In this document: one piece after another, positions 7,280 through 14,568 of the stretch
Numbering within the stretch: position 1 is the first letter of the stretch
Layout: every line of letters starts with the position of its first letter
Source of the DNA: Miniphocaeibacter sp964345925
GTDB lineage: Bacteria > Bacillota > Clostridia > Tissierellales > Peptoniphilaceae
Length of the DNA stretch: 17,248 bases
NCBI GenBank assembly: GCA_964345925.1
Contig: CAYFSP010000036.1
Span: 1-17,248, forward strand
Reading direction: 5' to 3'
Translations under genes and position numbers: made by a program
Notes under the pieces: model-generated
Database searches by the model: none
Seen by the model: only the letters and a program-made list of their open reading frames with translations
Told to the model about the DNA's origin: nothing

Positions 7280-7319
7280 AAAATACCTATGGTATTTTAT
7301 TTTAATAGTAAATAGGTAT
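7280..7319 (+). promoter_or_regulatory. Two mutually exclusive hairpins in the gcv leader
   Basis: AAAATACC (7280-7287) pairs with GGTATTTT (7291-7298) over 8 bp with loop TAT, followed by ATTTT, a weak terminator shape. The overlapping ATACCTAT (7283-7290) can instead pair perfectly with ATAGGTAT (7312-7319). The two structures exclude each other. This could be an attenuator or simply an operator-like inverted repeat; no ligand-binding aptamer is recognised. Confidence 0.3.
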
Positions 7320-7356
7320 AAATTAAGAAAGTGAGTATTTTTAGTAATACTAAATT

Positions 7357-7372
7357 ATAAAAACGTTTTCAA
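7357..7372 (+). promoter_or_regulatory. Candidate cre (CcpA) site upstream of gcvPA
   Basis: ATAAAAACGTTTTCAA matches the cre consensus WTGNAARCGNWWWCAW at 15 of 16 positions (A instead of G at position 3) and centres on AAAACGTTTT. It lies about 100 bases before gcvPA. In AT-rich DNA chance matches occur, and no clear promoter positions it. Confidence 0.3.
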
Positions 7373-7392
7373 AAAATGGGGTGAATAGTTAG

Positions 7393-7455
7393 ATTACTAA
7401 GAATATTGGCTTAGGTTTGAATATTGCACAAAGAATTGTTGAATTTATCGCTTAA
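7393..7455 (+). pseudogene. Possible remnant of a histidine-kinase C-terminus
   Basis: Between in-frame stops at 7390-7392 and 7453-7455 the translation reads ITKNIGLGLNIAQRIVEFIA. GLGLNIAQRIVE matches the G2 box of histidine-kinase HATPase domains (GxGLGLxIxKxIVE). No other kinase motif is readable upstream, so at most this is a decayed fragment. Chance similarity cannot be excluded. Confidence 0.25.
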
Positions 7456-7473
7456 TTAATAAGAAGGTAATTT

Positions 7474-8865
7474 ATGGGCAAAAAATTTGTACATCCATAC
7501 ATACCAAATGGAGCTCCAAAGATTTTGGAGAGAATGTTGGAAGAATTGGGAATAGAAAGTGCTGAGGATATTTTCAAGGAGATTCCAGAGCATTTAAGAT
7601 TCAAAGGAAGAATGAATATTCCAGATCCTAAGCTTTCTGAATATGAATTGAAAAGACATGTGGAAGGTATTTTGAAGAAGAACAAAAGTGGTTCAGACTA
7701 TATATCCTTCTTAGGGGGAGGAACTTGGGATCATTACGTTCCTTCTGTTTGTAACACCATTGGAAAAAGAGATGAGTTTTTAACTGCATATGTTGGAGAT
7801 GCTTATTCCGATCATGGAAAGTATCAGGCATTATTTGAATCATGTTCTATGATTGGAGATTTGCTTGAAATGGATGCTGTTACTACTCCTACATATGATT
7901 GGGCAAATGCTATTGGAATTGCTTGTAGAATGGCGTCAAGAATAAATGGAAGAAAAGAAATACTTGTTGCAGGAAATATGAGTCCTTCAAGACTTTCTGT
8001 CGTTATAAACTACTGTAAACCTGATATTAAAATAATTGAAGTAGCTTATAATAGAGAAACTGGAATAATGGATTTAAATGATTTGAAAAACAAGATTTCA
8101 GATAAAACATCTGCAGTCTATTTTGAGAACCCTACATATTTTGGACCTGTAGAATTACAAGGAGAAGAGATTTCTAAGATTGCTCATGGAAATGGAGCTG
8201 AAGTTATAGTTGGAGCAGATCCTTCATCTTTAGGTGTTATTACTCCACCAGTAAGATATGGTGCTGATATTGTTGTTGGTGAGCTACAACCACTTGGTAT
8301 TTCAATGCAATATGGTGGTGGACTTGCAGGATATATAGCTTCATCAGATGATAAAAAATATGTTGGTGAATATCCTACTTTACTATTTGGAATGACTACT
8401 ACAACTGTGGAAGGTGAATATGGATTTGGTCATGTGTTCTACGAAAGAACTTCCTACGCTTCTAGGGAAAAAGGCAAGGATTTTATAGGAACATGTGCTG
8501 CTTTGCATGGAATTATTTCAGGGGTTTATCTTGCTTTAATGGGGCCTGCTGGAATGGAAGAGCTAGGAGAGGGAATTATGAAGCGAGTTTCCCACCTTAA
8601 GTCTGAACTAGAGAAAATCAAAGGTATAAAAGTTTTATTTGGTGATAATTTCTTTAAAGAGATCGTAGTTAATTTTGACGGAGCAGGTAAGACTGTAAAA
8701 GAGATTAACGATGGACTTAAGTCATATGGTATCTTCTGTGGAATTGATATTTCAAAGGAAAGTCAATATCCAGAGCTTGGTCAGTCAGCAATTTACGCAA
8801 TAACTGAAAAACGAACTAAAGAGGATTTAGATATTTTAGTTAAAGCGTTAACGGAACTTTGTTAA
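7474..8865 (+). CDS. gcvPA: Glycine dehydrogenase (decarboxylating) subunit 1, GcvPA
   Basis: A 463-residue N-terminal half of a split glycine decarboxylase P-protein. With GcvPB it decarboxylates glycine and loads the aminomethyl group onto lipoyl-H protein. Motifs: HPYIPNGAPK at the N-terminus, EHLRFKGRMNIPDPKLSEYE (about 38-57), SFLGGGTWDHYVP (78-90), MDAVTTPTYDWANAIGIA, ENPTYFGPVE, and VGELQPLGISMQYGGG (about 270-285). The C-terminal part has GTCAALHGIISGVYLALMGPAGM. The fold is PLP-dependent aspartate-aminotransferase type I, but the catalytic PLP lysine is on GcvPB. The middle (GGGLAGYIASSDDKKYVGEYPTL) differs from the Bacillus-type 'GGPYLGFLA' sequence, so this is a divergent subgroup. 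RBS AAGAAGG (7461-7467) is 6 bases before ATG. It is co-transcribed with gcvPB, 27 bases downstream. Confidence 0.93.
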   Translation: MGKKFVHPYIPNGAPKILERMLEELGIESAEDIFKEIPEHLRFKGRMNIPDPKLSEYELKRHVEGILKKNKSGSDYISFLGGGTWDHYVPSVCNTIGKRDEFLTAYVGDAYSDHGKYQALFESCSMIGDLLEMDAVTTPTYDWANAIGIACRMASRINGRKEILVAGNMSPSRLSVVINYCKPDIKIIEVAYNRETGIMDLNDLKNKISDKTSAVYFENPTYFGPVELQGEEISKIAHGNGAEVIVGADPSSLGVITPPVRYGADIVVGELQPLGISMQYGGGLAGYIASSDDKKYVGEYPTLLFGMTTTTVEGEYGFGHVFYERTSYASREKGKDFIGTCAALHGIISGVYLALMGPAGMEELGEGIMKRVSHLKSELEKIKGIKVLFGDNFFKEIVVNFDGAGKTVKEINDGLKSYGIFCGIDISKESQYPELGQSAIYAITEKRTKEDLDILVKALTELC

Positions 8866-8892
8866 TCGGGTTTAAGAAAGGAGCTTAATATT

Positions 8893-10464
8893 ATGAATAA
8901 AAAGATTGGTAAAGCTAGAGTAAGAAAAAACTTTCAACAAGCTCGTTGGGAAGAACCTATAATTCATGAATTGTCCAACCCAGGAGTTAGAGGTATAATA
9001 CCTCCAAGAGTTGATCCACAAATAGATTCAAGAACAGATAATGTACTAGACAATTTAGGAAGTATGAGAAGAACTATTTCTCCTGAACTACCAGAAGTAG
9101 AGCAAAAAACGGTTTTATCTCATTGGCTAAGACTTTCTCAGGAGACTATGGGATCAAATATAGGTAATGATATAAGTGAAGGTACTTGTACAATGAAGTA
9201 CAATCCAAGGATTAATGAAGATTTAGCATCTAACCCATTGTTTACTGATTTACATCCTATGCAAGATGACGATACAGTTCAAGGTATGCTTGAAATATAT
9301 TATAAATTCCAAAACTTTATGAAGGAAGTTTCAGGAATGGATCATTGTAGTGTTCAGCCAGGTGGTGGAAACCATGCTGTATATACTGCAGCTTCTATGG
9401 TTAGACAGTATTGGGATAAAAAAGGAGAATTAGATCAGAGGGATGAAATAATTACTACAATATTCTCCCATCCATCAGATGCAGCAACACCGGCTACAGC
9501 AGGATTTAAAATAATTACAATTTATCCTGATGAAAATGGAATACCGGATATTGAAGCTATAAAAAATGCTGCTTCCAATAGAACAGCAGCAATATTTATG
9601 ACAAACCCAGAGGATATTGGAATATATAATCCTAATGTGGATAAAATAGTAGAAATAATACATAATGTTGGAGGCTTATGTTTTTATGACCAAGCAAATG
9701 CAAATGCATTCCTAGGAGTTGCTAGAGCTAGAGAAGCAGGATTTGATATGTGTCATTTTAATGTTCATAAAACATTTGGTACACCACATGGCTGTTCAGG
9801 ACCTGGAACAGGAGCATTTTGTTGTACAGATAAAATGTATAATTATATGCCAACTCCTTTAGTTAATTTTGACAATGAAAAATATTTTTTAGATTATGAT
9901 GTACCAGATACTATAGGTCATATAAGGGATTATGTAGGAGTATCAGGAGTCGTGCTAAAAGCTTATGCATGGGTGATGAGTATGGGTCCAGACTATATGA
10001 GACAGGCAGCTGACATTTCAGTTATAAACAACAATTATCTTGAGAAGAAAATTCTTGCTATAAAGGGAATCACAAGTGCTTTCCAAAATAATGGAATAAC
10101 TAGACAGGAACAGGTAAGATATAGTTTTGAAAATCTATACAAGGATACAGGATGTGGCACAGATGATGTAAATGCTAGAATAGTTGACTATGGAATTCCT
10201 AGTTATTGGACATCACATCATCCATATGTAATACCTGAGCCAATGACTTTAGAACCTTGTGAAACGTATTCAATAGATGATTTAGAAGAGTATGCAGCAG
10301 TTTTACAAGCTATAGTAAATGAAGCTTATGAAGACCCAGAAATACTTAAAAATGCACCATATCATTCATCTTCTCACAGAAGAAATGCTGTTGAAGAACT
10401 TGATAACCCAGATAAATGGGCGACTACATGGAGAGCTTATAAAAGAAAGATCTTAGATAAATAA
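8893..10464 (+). CDS. gcvPB: Glycine dehydrogenase (decarboxylating) subunit 2, GcvPB
   Basis: A 523-residue catalytic half of the P-protein. The PLP Schiff-base lysine is Lys293 in FNVHKTFGTPHGCSGPGTG (289-307). Other family blocks: EGTCTMKYNPRINE (96-109), NPLFTDLHPMQ (114-124), SVQPGGGNHAVYTA (153-166) and DQANANAFLGVAR (266-278). At 523 residues it is somewhat longer than the usual 480-490; the N-terminal 45 residues (KARVRKNFQQARWEEP..) and the Cys-containing insert KDTGCGTDDVNARIVDYG look family-typical, with extra length at the C-terminus. RBS AAAGGAG (8877-8883) lies 9 bases before ATG. Together with GcvPA it needs GcvH, GcvT and lipoamide dehydrogenase, none of which is in the window. 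Confidence 0.93.
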   Translation: MNKKIGKARVRKNFQQARWEEPIIHELSNPGVRGIIPPRVDPQIDSRTDNVLDNLGSMRRTISPELPEVEQKTVLSHWLRLSQETMGSNIGNDISEGTCTMKYNPRINEDLASNPLFTDLHPMQDDDTVQGMLEIYYKFQNFMKEVSGMDHCSVQPGGGNHAVYTAASMVRQYWDKKGELDQRDEIITTIFSHPSDAATPATAGFKIITIYPDENGIPDIEAIKNAASNRTAAIFMTNPEDIGIYNPNVDKIVEIIHNVGGLCFYDQANANAFLGVARAREAGFDMCHFNVHKTFGTPHGCSGPGTGAFCCTDKMYNYMPTPLVNFDNEKYFLDYDVPDTIGHIRDYVGVSGVVLKAYAWVMSMGPDYMRQAADISVINNNYLEKKILAIKGITSAFQNNGITRQEQVRYSFENLYKDTGCGTDDVNARIVDYGIPSYWTSHHPYVIPEPMTLEPCETYSIDDLEEYAAVLQAIVNEAYEDPEILKNAPYHSSSHRRNAVEELDNPDKWATTWRAYKRKILDK

Positions 10465-10467
10465 ATT

Positions 10468-10500
10468 AAAACCATGTAGGTTTTCCTACATGGTTTTATA
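10468..10500 (+). terminator. Intercistronic hairpin between gcvPB and the kinase-like gene
   Basis: A perfect 13-bp stem (10468-10480 with 10485-10497), TTTT loop, 3 bases after the gcvPB stop. Only TTTTATA follows, so termination is probably partial; the next RBS is 20 bases further on. Confidence 0.55.
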
Positions 10501-10529
10501 AAGAAATAGTCTGCTTTATGGAGGCTTCA

Positions 10530-11663
10530 ATGGAAAGAGAAAAAGGAATAAGAAAAATTGGATTAATAGTAAATCCAGTAGCAGGAGTAGGAGGATCAGT
10601 AGGCCTTAAAGGATCAGACGGTATAGAAATTCAAGAGATGGCCTTTAAATTAGGAGCCATTAAAAAATCCAACGAAAGAGCAAAAGTTGCTTTAAAGGAA
10701 ATTTTAGCATATAAGGATAAAATTGAAATTTACACATATCCAAATGAAATGGGAGAAAATATATCTAGAGAATTAGGATTTAACACAAAAGTTCTAAAAG
10801 ATGATATAGGAGATAAAACGACTTACTTGGATACTGAAAAAGCAGCAAGGGAAATGCTTGAACAGGAAGTTGATTTAATTTTATTTGCAGGGGGAGATGG
10901 AACTGCTAGAAATATTTATAATGCAGTAGGAAATAGTGTTTTAGTCCTTGGAATACCAGCAGGAGTAAAAATTCATTCAGCAGTATACTCTCTAAATCCT
11001 CAGTCGGCAGGTAAACTTGTAAAATTATTGCTAGATGGAGAAAAGGTGGAAACTCAAGAGGCGGAAGTAATGGATATAGACGAAGATGCCTTTAGAGAAG
11101 GTAGAGTAACAGCAAAACTATATGGATATCTATCAGTTCCCTATGAAAAAAGATATGTTCAAAATATGAAATCCGGTGGTGTAGCAGGAGAAAAAGTGGC
11201 ATTACAAGGAATGGCAAATCATGTAATAGATGAAATGCAGGACAATATTTTATATATTATTGGACCAGGTACTACAACGAGGGGAATTTTAGAAAAGTTG
11301 GAATTAAAGTATACATTACTAGGAGTAGATCTTGTATATAATAAAGAAATAATTAAAAATGATGCTACAGAAAATGATATTTTAAAATATTTGGAAAAAT
11401 ATAGAAGAGGTAAAATTGTTGTTACTACAATTGGAGGGCAAGGTTATATTTTCGGAAGAGGAAATCAACAGATTAGTGCAAAAGTAATAAAAAAAGTAGG
11501 AAAGGAAAATATAATAATAGTTACGACAGAGGATAAACTTAACAGTAATTTCATGCAACCTTTAATTGTGGATACTGGGGAAGAAGATGTGGACGAATAC
11601 TTAAAAGGATATTATAAAGTAATAGTGGGATTTGAAAATATGATTATGTATAGAGTTGGTTAG
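10530..11663 (+). CDS. ATP-NAD kinase-like protein (COG3199, AcoX type)
   Basis: A 377-residue member of the NAD kinase / diacylglycerol kinase superfamily, COG3199 group. The N-terminus IRKIGLIVNPVAGVGGSVGLKG (7-28) and LILFAGGDGTARNIYN (116-131; GGDGT at 121-125) are the nucleotide-binding and catalytic blocks of NAD kinases. GIPAGVKIHSAVYSLNP and YIIGPGTTTRGILEKL are conserved in the COG3199 group. The start at 10530 is preferred because GGAGG (10520-10524) lies 5 bases before it; the ATG at 10518 has no RBS. AcoX of acetoin operons belongs here, and those operons also encode a lipoamide-dependent enzyme complex, as do gcv genes. A role in NADP supply or cofactor repair for such complexes is inference; activity is unproven. 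Confidence 0.82.
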   Translation: MEREKGIRKIGLIVNPVAGVGGSVGLKGSDGIEIQEMAFKLGAIKKSNERAKVALKEILAYKDKIEIYTYPNEMGENISRELGFNTKVLKDDIGDKTTYLDTEKAAREMLEQEVDLILFAGGDGTARNIYNAVGNSVLVLGIPAGVKIHSAVYSLNPQSAGKLVKLLLDGEKVETQEAEVMDIDEDAFREGRVTAKLYGYLSVPYEKRYVQNMKSGGVAGEKVALQGMANHVIDEMQDNILYIIGPGTTTRGILEKLELKYTLLGVDLVYNKEIIKNDATENDILKYLEKYRRGKIVVTTIGGQGYIFGRGNQQISAKVIKKVGKENIIIVTTEDKLNSNFMQPLIVDTGEEDVDEYLKGYYKVIVGFENMIMYRVG

Positions 11664-11697
11664 TAAAAAAACCCTTGTATTAAATACAGGGGTTTTA
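11664..11697. terminator. Bidirectional terminator between the kinase-like gene and birA
   Basis: A 13-bp stem (11668-11680 with 11684-11696, one G-T pair) and loop TAA. On the plus strand TTTT is followed by ATATT; on the minus strand a longer T-run (7 T) follows, suited to birA, whose stop lies at 11700-11702. Confidence 0.78.
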
Positions 11698-11699
11698 TA

Positions 11700-12668
11700 T
11701 TATCTTTTTCTAATACTTACATCTCCAGATGAAATATATTCAATTTTTCCATTTTCTTTTTCCACTTTCAATCTAAATTCATCATCAATATCTAAAGCGA
11801 GGGCATTCTCTAATTTATTTCCATGAATTATTGAAATATTTTCTCCAATTATCATAGATCGGTTTTTATATTCATCTAAATATTCTTTATCTTCTAAATT
11901 AGAATAATATTCAAAGAAATTATTTATAATATTTGCGATAATCTTATTTTTATAATCCTTTGGAGGATTGTTTTCAAATATTGTTCCTGCAGTTTGAGAG
12001 ATATCTTCTGGAAAATCATTTTCTGGATTTGTTAAATTTAATCCTATTCCTAAAATGGCGTAACTTAATCCACCACCTTCTAAATCAAAAGAACCTTCTG
12101 TCAAAATACCGCATACCTTTCTTTCCTTTAGAAATATATCATTAACCCATTTTATTTTAGAATTTTCTCCCGTTATTTCATCTATTGACTTTGAAACTGC
12201 AACAGCCGCTGCCGTTGTAATATAAAGGGATTTACTTGCATGAATTCTTGGTTTTAACAATATGCTCATATAAATTCCTGAATTGGAAGGAGAATAAAAG
12301 GACTTTCCAAGTCTTCCCTTTCCCTTAGTCTGTTCTTGGGATATGACAGTAGTACCTTCTTCAGATTTATCAGCTTTAATCTTTAAATAATCATTTGTAG
12401 AGTCTACGGTTTTCAAAACTTCAATATTCATATTCCTATTTTTCAAGTATTTTGAAATACTCTGTTTCGATAGAATAAAGCTATCCTCTTTTAATGAATA
12501 TCCTCTATTTTTAACTGAATCTATATCATAACCTTCAGATTTTAAATTATTTATTGCTTTCCAAATGGAATTTCTACTTACATTTAATTTTTTTGCAATT
12601 TCATTTCCTGAAATATATTCGCCTTTATTATTCTCTAAGAATAAAAGAACATTATCTTTAACAGTCAA
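11700..12668 (-). CDS. birA: Bifunctional biotin ligase / biotin operon repressor BirA
   Basis: A 322-residue class II BirA. Residues 5-60 form a winged helix-turn-helix (SGNEIAKKLNVSRNSIWKAINNLKSEGY.. NRGYSL). Residues 80-270 are the biotin protein ligase domain, with the biotinyl-AMP loop QEQTKGKGRLGKSFYSPSNSG (111-131) and KIKWVNDIFLKERKVCGILTE. The last 50 residues form the SH3-like C domain. It joins biotin to acetyl-CoA carboxylase or other biotin carriers, and represses biotin genes when loaded with biotinyl-AMP. The start is TTG (12666-12668), with AAGGAG (12675-12680) 6 bases upstream and MTVKDNVLLFLE following, which is normal for the HTH start. It lies 63 bases downstream of bioY in the same direction and may also have its own -10 (12696-12701). 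Confidence 0.93.
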   Translation of the reverse strand: MTVKDNVLLFLENNKGEYISGNEIAKKLNVSRNSIWKAINNLKSEGYDIDSVKNRGYSLKEDSFILSKQSISKYLKNRNMNIEVLKTVDSTNDYLKIKADKSEEGTTVISQEQTKGKGRLGKSFYSPSNSGIYMSILLKPRIHASKSLYITTAAAVAVSKSIDEITGENSKIKWVNDIFLKERKVCGILTEGSFDLEGGGLSYAILGIGLNLTNPENDFPEDISQTAGTIFENNPPKDYKNKIIANIINNFFEYYSNLEDKEYLDEYKNRSMIIGENISIIHGNKLENALALDIDDEFRLKVEKENGKIEYISSGDVSIRKR

Positions 12669-12695
12669 ATCCTTCTCCTTATAAATCTTATAAAT

Positions 12696-12701
12696 ATTAT
12701 A
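12696..12701 (-). promoter_or_regulatory. Possible internal -10 for birA
   Basis: Perfect TATAAT on the minus strand, 27 bases before the birA TTG. There is no good -35 at 17-18 bases, so birA may depend on read-through from bioY. Confidence 0.3.
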
Positions 12702-12731
12702 CTATAAGAAAAACAAATATATTTAAAGTAA

Positions 12732-13274
12732 TTAGTTTATAAATTTTTTCACCCTATTTATTATAATATTTCCAATAGCAATTTTTATTAAATCAGGAAT
12801 AATAAAAGGAACAGCACAAAGGGATAATGCTTTAACAATACCCATAGAAGCAGCTGAATCAGTATAGGCATATACAAACCATAATGTTCCAAATGCATAA
12901 CATAGTATTAGACCTACTACCATTGATATAATTTGGTATATATTTTTCTTAGGAAGCAATTCCAATAATTTGCCTAAAACTAAAGCAATTATTAAAAATC
13001 CTACAAGATATCCACCAGTAGGGCCAACAATAGCAGAAACACCACTATTGAAGTTTGCAAAAACTGGAACTCCTAAAGCGCCAATAAGTATATAAATAAA
13101 TATTGCAACAAAGCTTTTTATTGTACCTAATATTCCTACAGTTATAAATATAGCAAAGGTCTGTAATGTAAATGGGATTACCATTGGAATAGATATCCAT
13201 GAACAAATACTTATAATTGCAATAAAAATAGCCATATATGTAATATCTTTCGTTTTAAATCTTTCTTTCATCAT
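12732..13274 (-). CDS. bioY: Biotin ECF transporter S component BioY
   Basis: A 180-residue membrane protein of the BioY family, the biotin-binding subunit that works alone or with the shared EcfAAT energising module. Motifs: IPFTLQTFAIFITVGILG (33-50), IGALGVPVFANFNSGVSAIVGPTGGYLVGF (64-93) with the conserved GPTGGYL. About six hydrophobic segments follow the short polar N-terminus. The start is ATG 13272-13274, or the next codon, also Met; the RBS AAGGAGG (13288-13294) is 13 bases upstream, unusually far, leaving room for a non-ATG start (in-frame ATT codons lie between). It is followed by birA in the same direction, a biotin uptake-control unit. A strong promoter with candidate BirA sites lies upstream. 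Confidence 0.93.
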   Translation of the reverse strand: MMKERFKTKDITYMAIFIAIISICSWISIPMVIPFTLQTFAIFITVGILGTIKSFVAIFIYILIGALGVPVFANFNSGVSAIVGPTGGYLVGFLIIALVLGKLLELLPKKNIYQIISMVVGLILCYAFGTLWFVYAYTDSAASMGIVKALSLCAVPFIIPDLIKIAIGNIIINRVKKFIN

Positions 13275-13298
13275 AATAATATAAAATCCTCCTTATTT

Positions 13299-13347
13299 TA
13301 TAAAATTGTACCAGTGAAAAAACAATGTGTCAACTATAAAATTGTAC
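13299..13347. repeat. 13-bp direct repeats over the bioY promoter, possible BirA operator region
   Basis: TATAAAATTGTAC occurs at 13299-13311 and again at 13335-13347, 36 bp apart. Each copy carries ATTGT, like the first half of the BirA consensus (TTGTTAAC-spacer-GTTAACAA). TGTCAACTAT (13328-13337) resembles the second half at 7 of 10 positions. The first copy includes the -10 box of bioY; the second lies just upstream of the -35. BirA binding is inferred from gene context; the match to the classical box is imperfect. Confidence 0.45.
13305..13333 (-). promoter_or_regulatory. Promoter of bioY-birA
   Basis: On the minus strand, TTGACA (13328-13333), 17-base spacer, TACAAT (13305-13310): consensus -35 and 5 of 6 for the -10. 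This is the best promoter in the window. Confidence 0.75.
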
Positions 13348-13399
13348 AGGGTGACTATCCTGTGTTAATTTATAAATAGATTAAAAAAACTTAATACTA

Positions 13400-13405
13400 T
13401 ATAAT
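13400..13405 (+). promoter_or_regulatory. -10 box for the VanZ-RDD gene
   Basis: TATAAT, 18 bases before ATG 13424. The -35 position (TAGATT, 13377-13382) is weak. Divergent from bioY. Confidence 0.4.
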
Positions 13406-13423
13406 GTCTAAAGGAGGAGATTA

Positions 13424-14557
13424 ATGAGCGTTTATAAAACACCTATAATAAGCGGTATAGTGATTTCACTTGTACTAATATACTTGATTACAGTTCCAGT
13501 AGCCATATATCAGTATAGAAAATACAATGGAATAATGATTAGAAGAAATATTGTACTATTTTCTTTTATTATTTATATGGTAACAGCTTGGTTTATGACT
13601 CTTTTACCACTTCCAACATTTGAAGAAGTGGCTAATATGCCAGATATTATACCTAATTTAAAACCCTTTCTATTTGTTGAAACATTTTTAGAAAGAACTA
13701 AATTCACTTTGTTTGATGTAAAAACATGGTTGCCATCTTTAAAATCTTCAAGTTTTTATACAGTTGCTTTCAATGTTTTACTAACATTACCCTTTGGAGT
13801 ATATTTAAGAAAGTATTTTAAGTTTTCAATGAAAAAGACTATTCTTTTTGGAATTTTACTAAGTTGTTTTTATGAGATAACACAGTATACGGGAATATAT
13901 GGAATATATCCTAAAGCTTTTCGATACGCAGATATAGATGATGTAATAGTAAATACTTTTGGAACATTTTTAGGTTATGTAATTACACCAATACTGGAGA
14001 AAATACTTCCAAATGTGGATAAGGACAAGAAAGTAGTAGCAACAAATGTAAGAGCAGGTATTATTCGTAGAGCATTATCATACTTTGTAGATAGTTTAAT
14101 TATTGGTTTCTTAAGTTTTGCAGTTTTACTATTCACTTCATTATTATTAAGGTATATTTTAGGAGTAAAGGAAAATTTAATTATATTTGAAAGTATTATT
14201 GTGTTTGCTACTTATTTAATATATTATATATTGATTCCACTGATTCATAATGGAAATACATTGGGAATGAATATATTAAAATTGAAATTAACAGATAATA
14301 ATCTAAATATTCCTAAAAAGAAAAAAATAGTATTTAGGTATATACTTATATTATTAACATATAAGATAGATACAATATTTTATGAATTGATGAATACTGG
14401 TAACAATATTGGAAAATATACAAGTATAGCAGTTTCTAGTATTTCAAATATTTTAACAATTATTTTGTTGATTACAGCAATAATGACTTTAATTAAAAAG
14501 AAGGATTTAATATATTACGATAGAATTACAGGAACAAAAGTGATGATAAGTGAATAG
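13424..14557 (+). CDS. VanZ-like and RDD-domain fusion membrane protein
   Basis: A 377-residue polytopic membrane protein with two domains. Residues 1-195 are VanZ-like: hydrophobic segments at about 8-28, 43-63 and 113-127, SSFYTVAFNVLLTLPFGVYLR (108-128), CFYEITQYTG and the hallmark YADIDDVIVNTFGTFLGY (168-185). VanZ of vancomycin operons gives teicoplanin resistance; most relatives have unknown roles. Residues 212-375 are an RDD domain: RRALSYFVDSLIIGF (215-229), PLIHNGNTLGMNILKLKL (about 271-288), and the C-terminal YDRITGTKV with its Asp-Arg pair. RDD proteins are small membrane proteins of unclear transport function. AAGGAGG (13411-13417) lies 6 bases before ATG. The acetyltransferase gene follows 11 bases after the stop. 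Confidence 0.85.
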   Translation: MSVYKTPIISGIVISLVLIYLITVPVAIYQYRKYNGIMIRRNIVLFSFIIYMVTAWFMTLLPLPTFEEVANMPDIIPNLKPFLFVETFLERTKFTLFDVKTWLPSLKSSSFYTVAFNVLLTLPFGVYLRKYFKFSMKKTILFGILLSCFYEITQYTGIYGIYPKAFRYADIDDVIVNTFGTFLGYVITPILEKILPNVDKDKKVVATNVRAGIIRRALSYFVDSLIIGFLSFAVLLFTSLLLRYILGVKENLIIFESIIVFATYLIYYILIPLIHNGNTLGMNILKLKLTDNNLNIPKKKKIVFRYILILLTYKIDTIFYELMNTGNNIGKYTSIAVSSISNILTIILLITAIMTLIKKKDLIYYDRITGTKVMISE

Positions 14558-14568
14558 GTGGTCATATT

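Noticed and set aside
7262..7310. 15-codon leader peptide (MQTIKIPMVFYFNSK) in the gcv leader
   Set aside because: No ribosome binding site and no enrichment for glycine or another regulatory amino acid.
7203..7473. Glycine riboswitch before gcvPA
   Set aside because: None of the conserved aptamer segments is visible in the leader.
13424..14020. Glycopeptide resistance cluster because of the VanZ domain
   Set aside because: No vanA, vanH, vanX, vanR or vanS genes are nearby; isolated VanZ-like domains are common in Bacillota.
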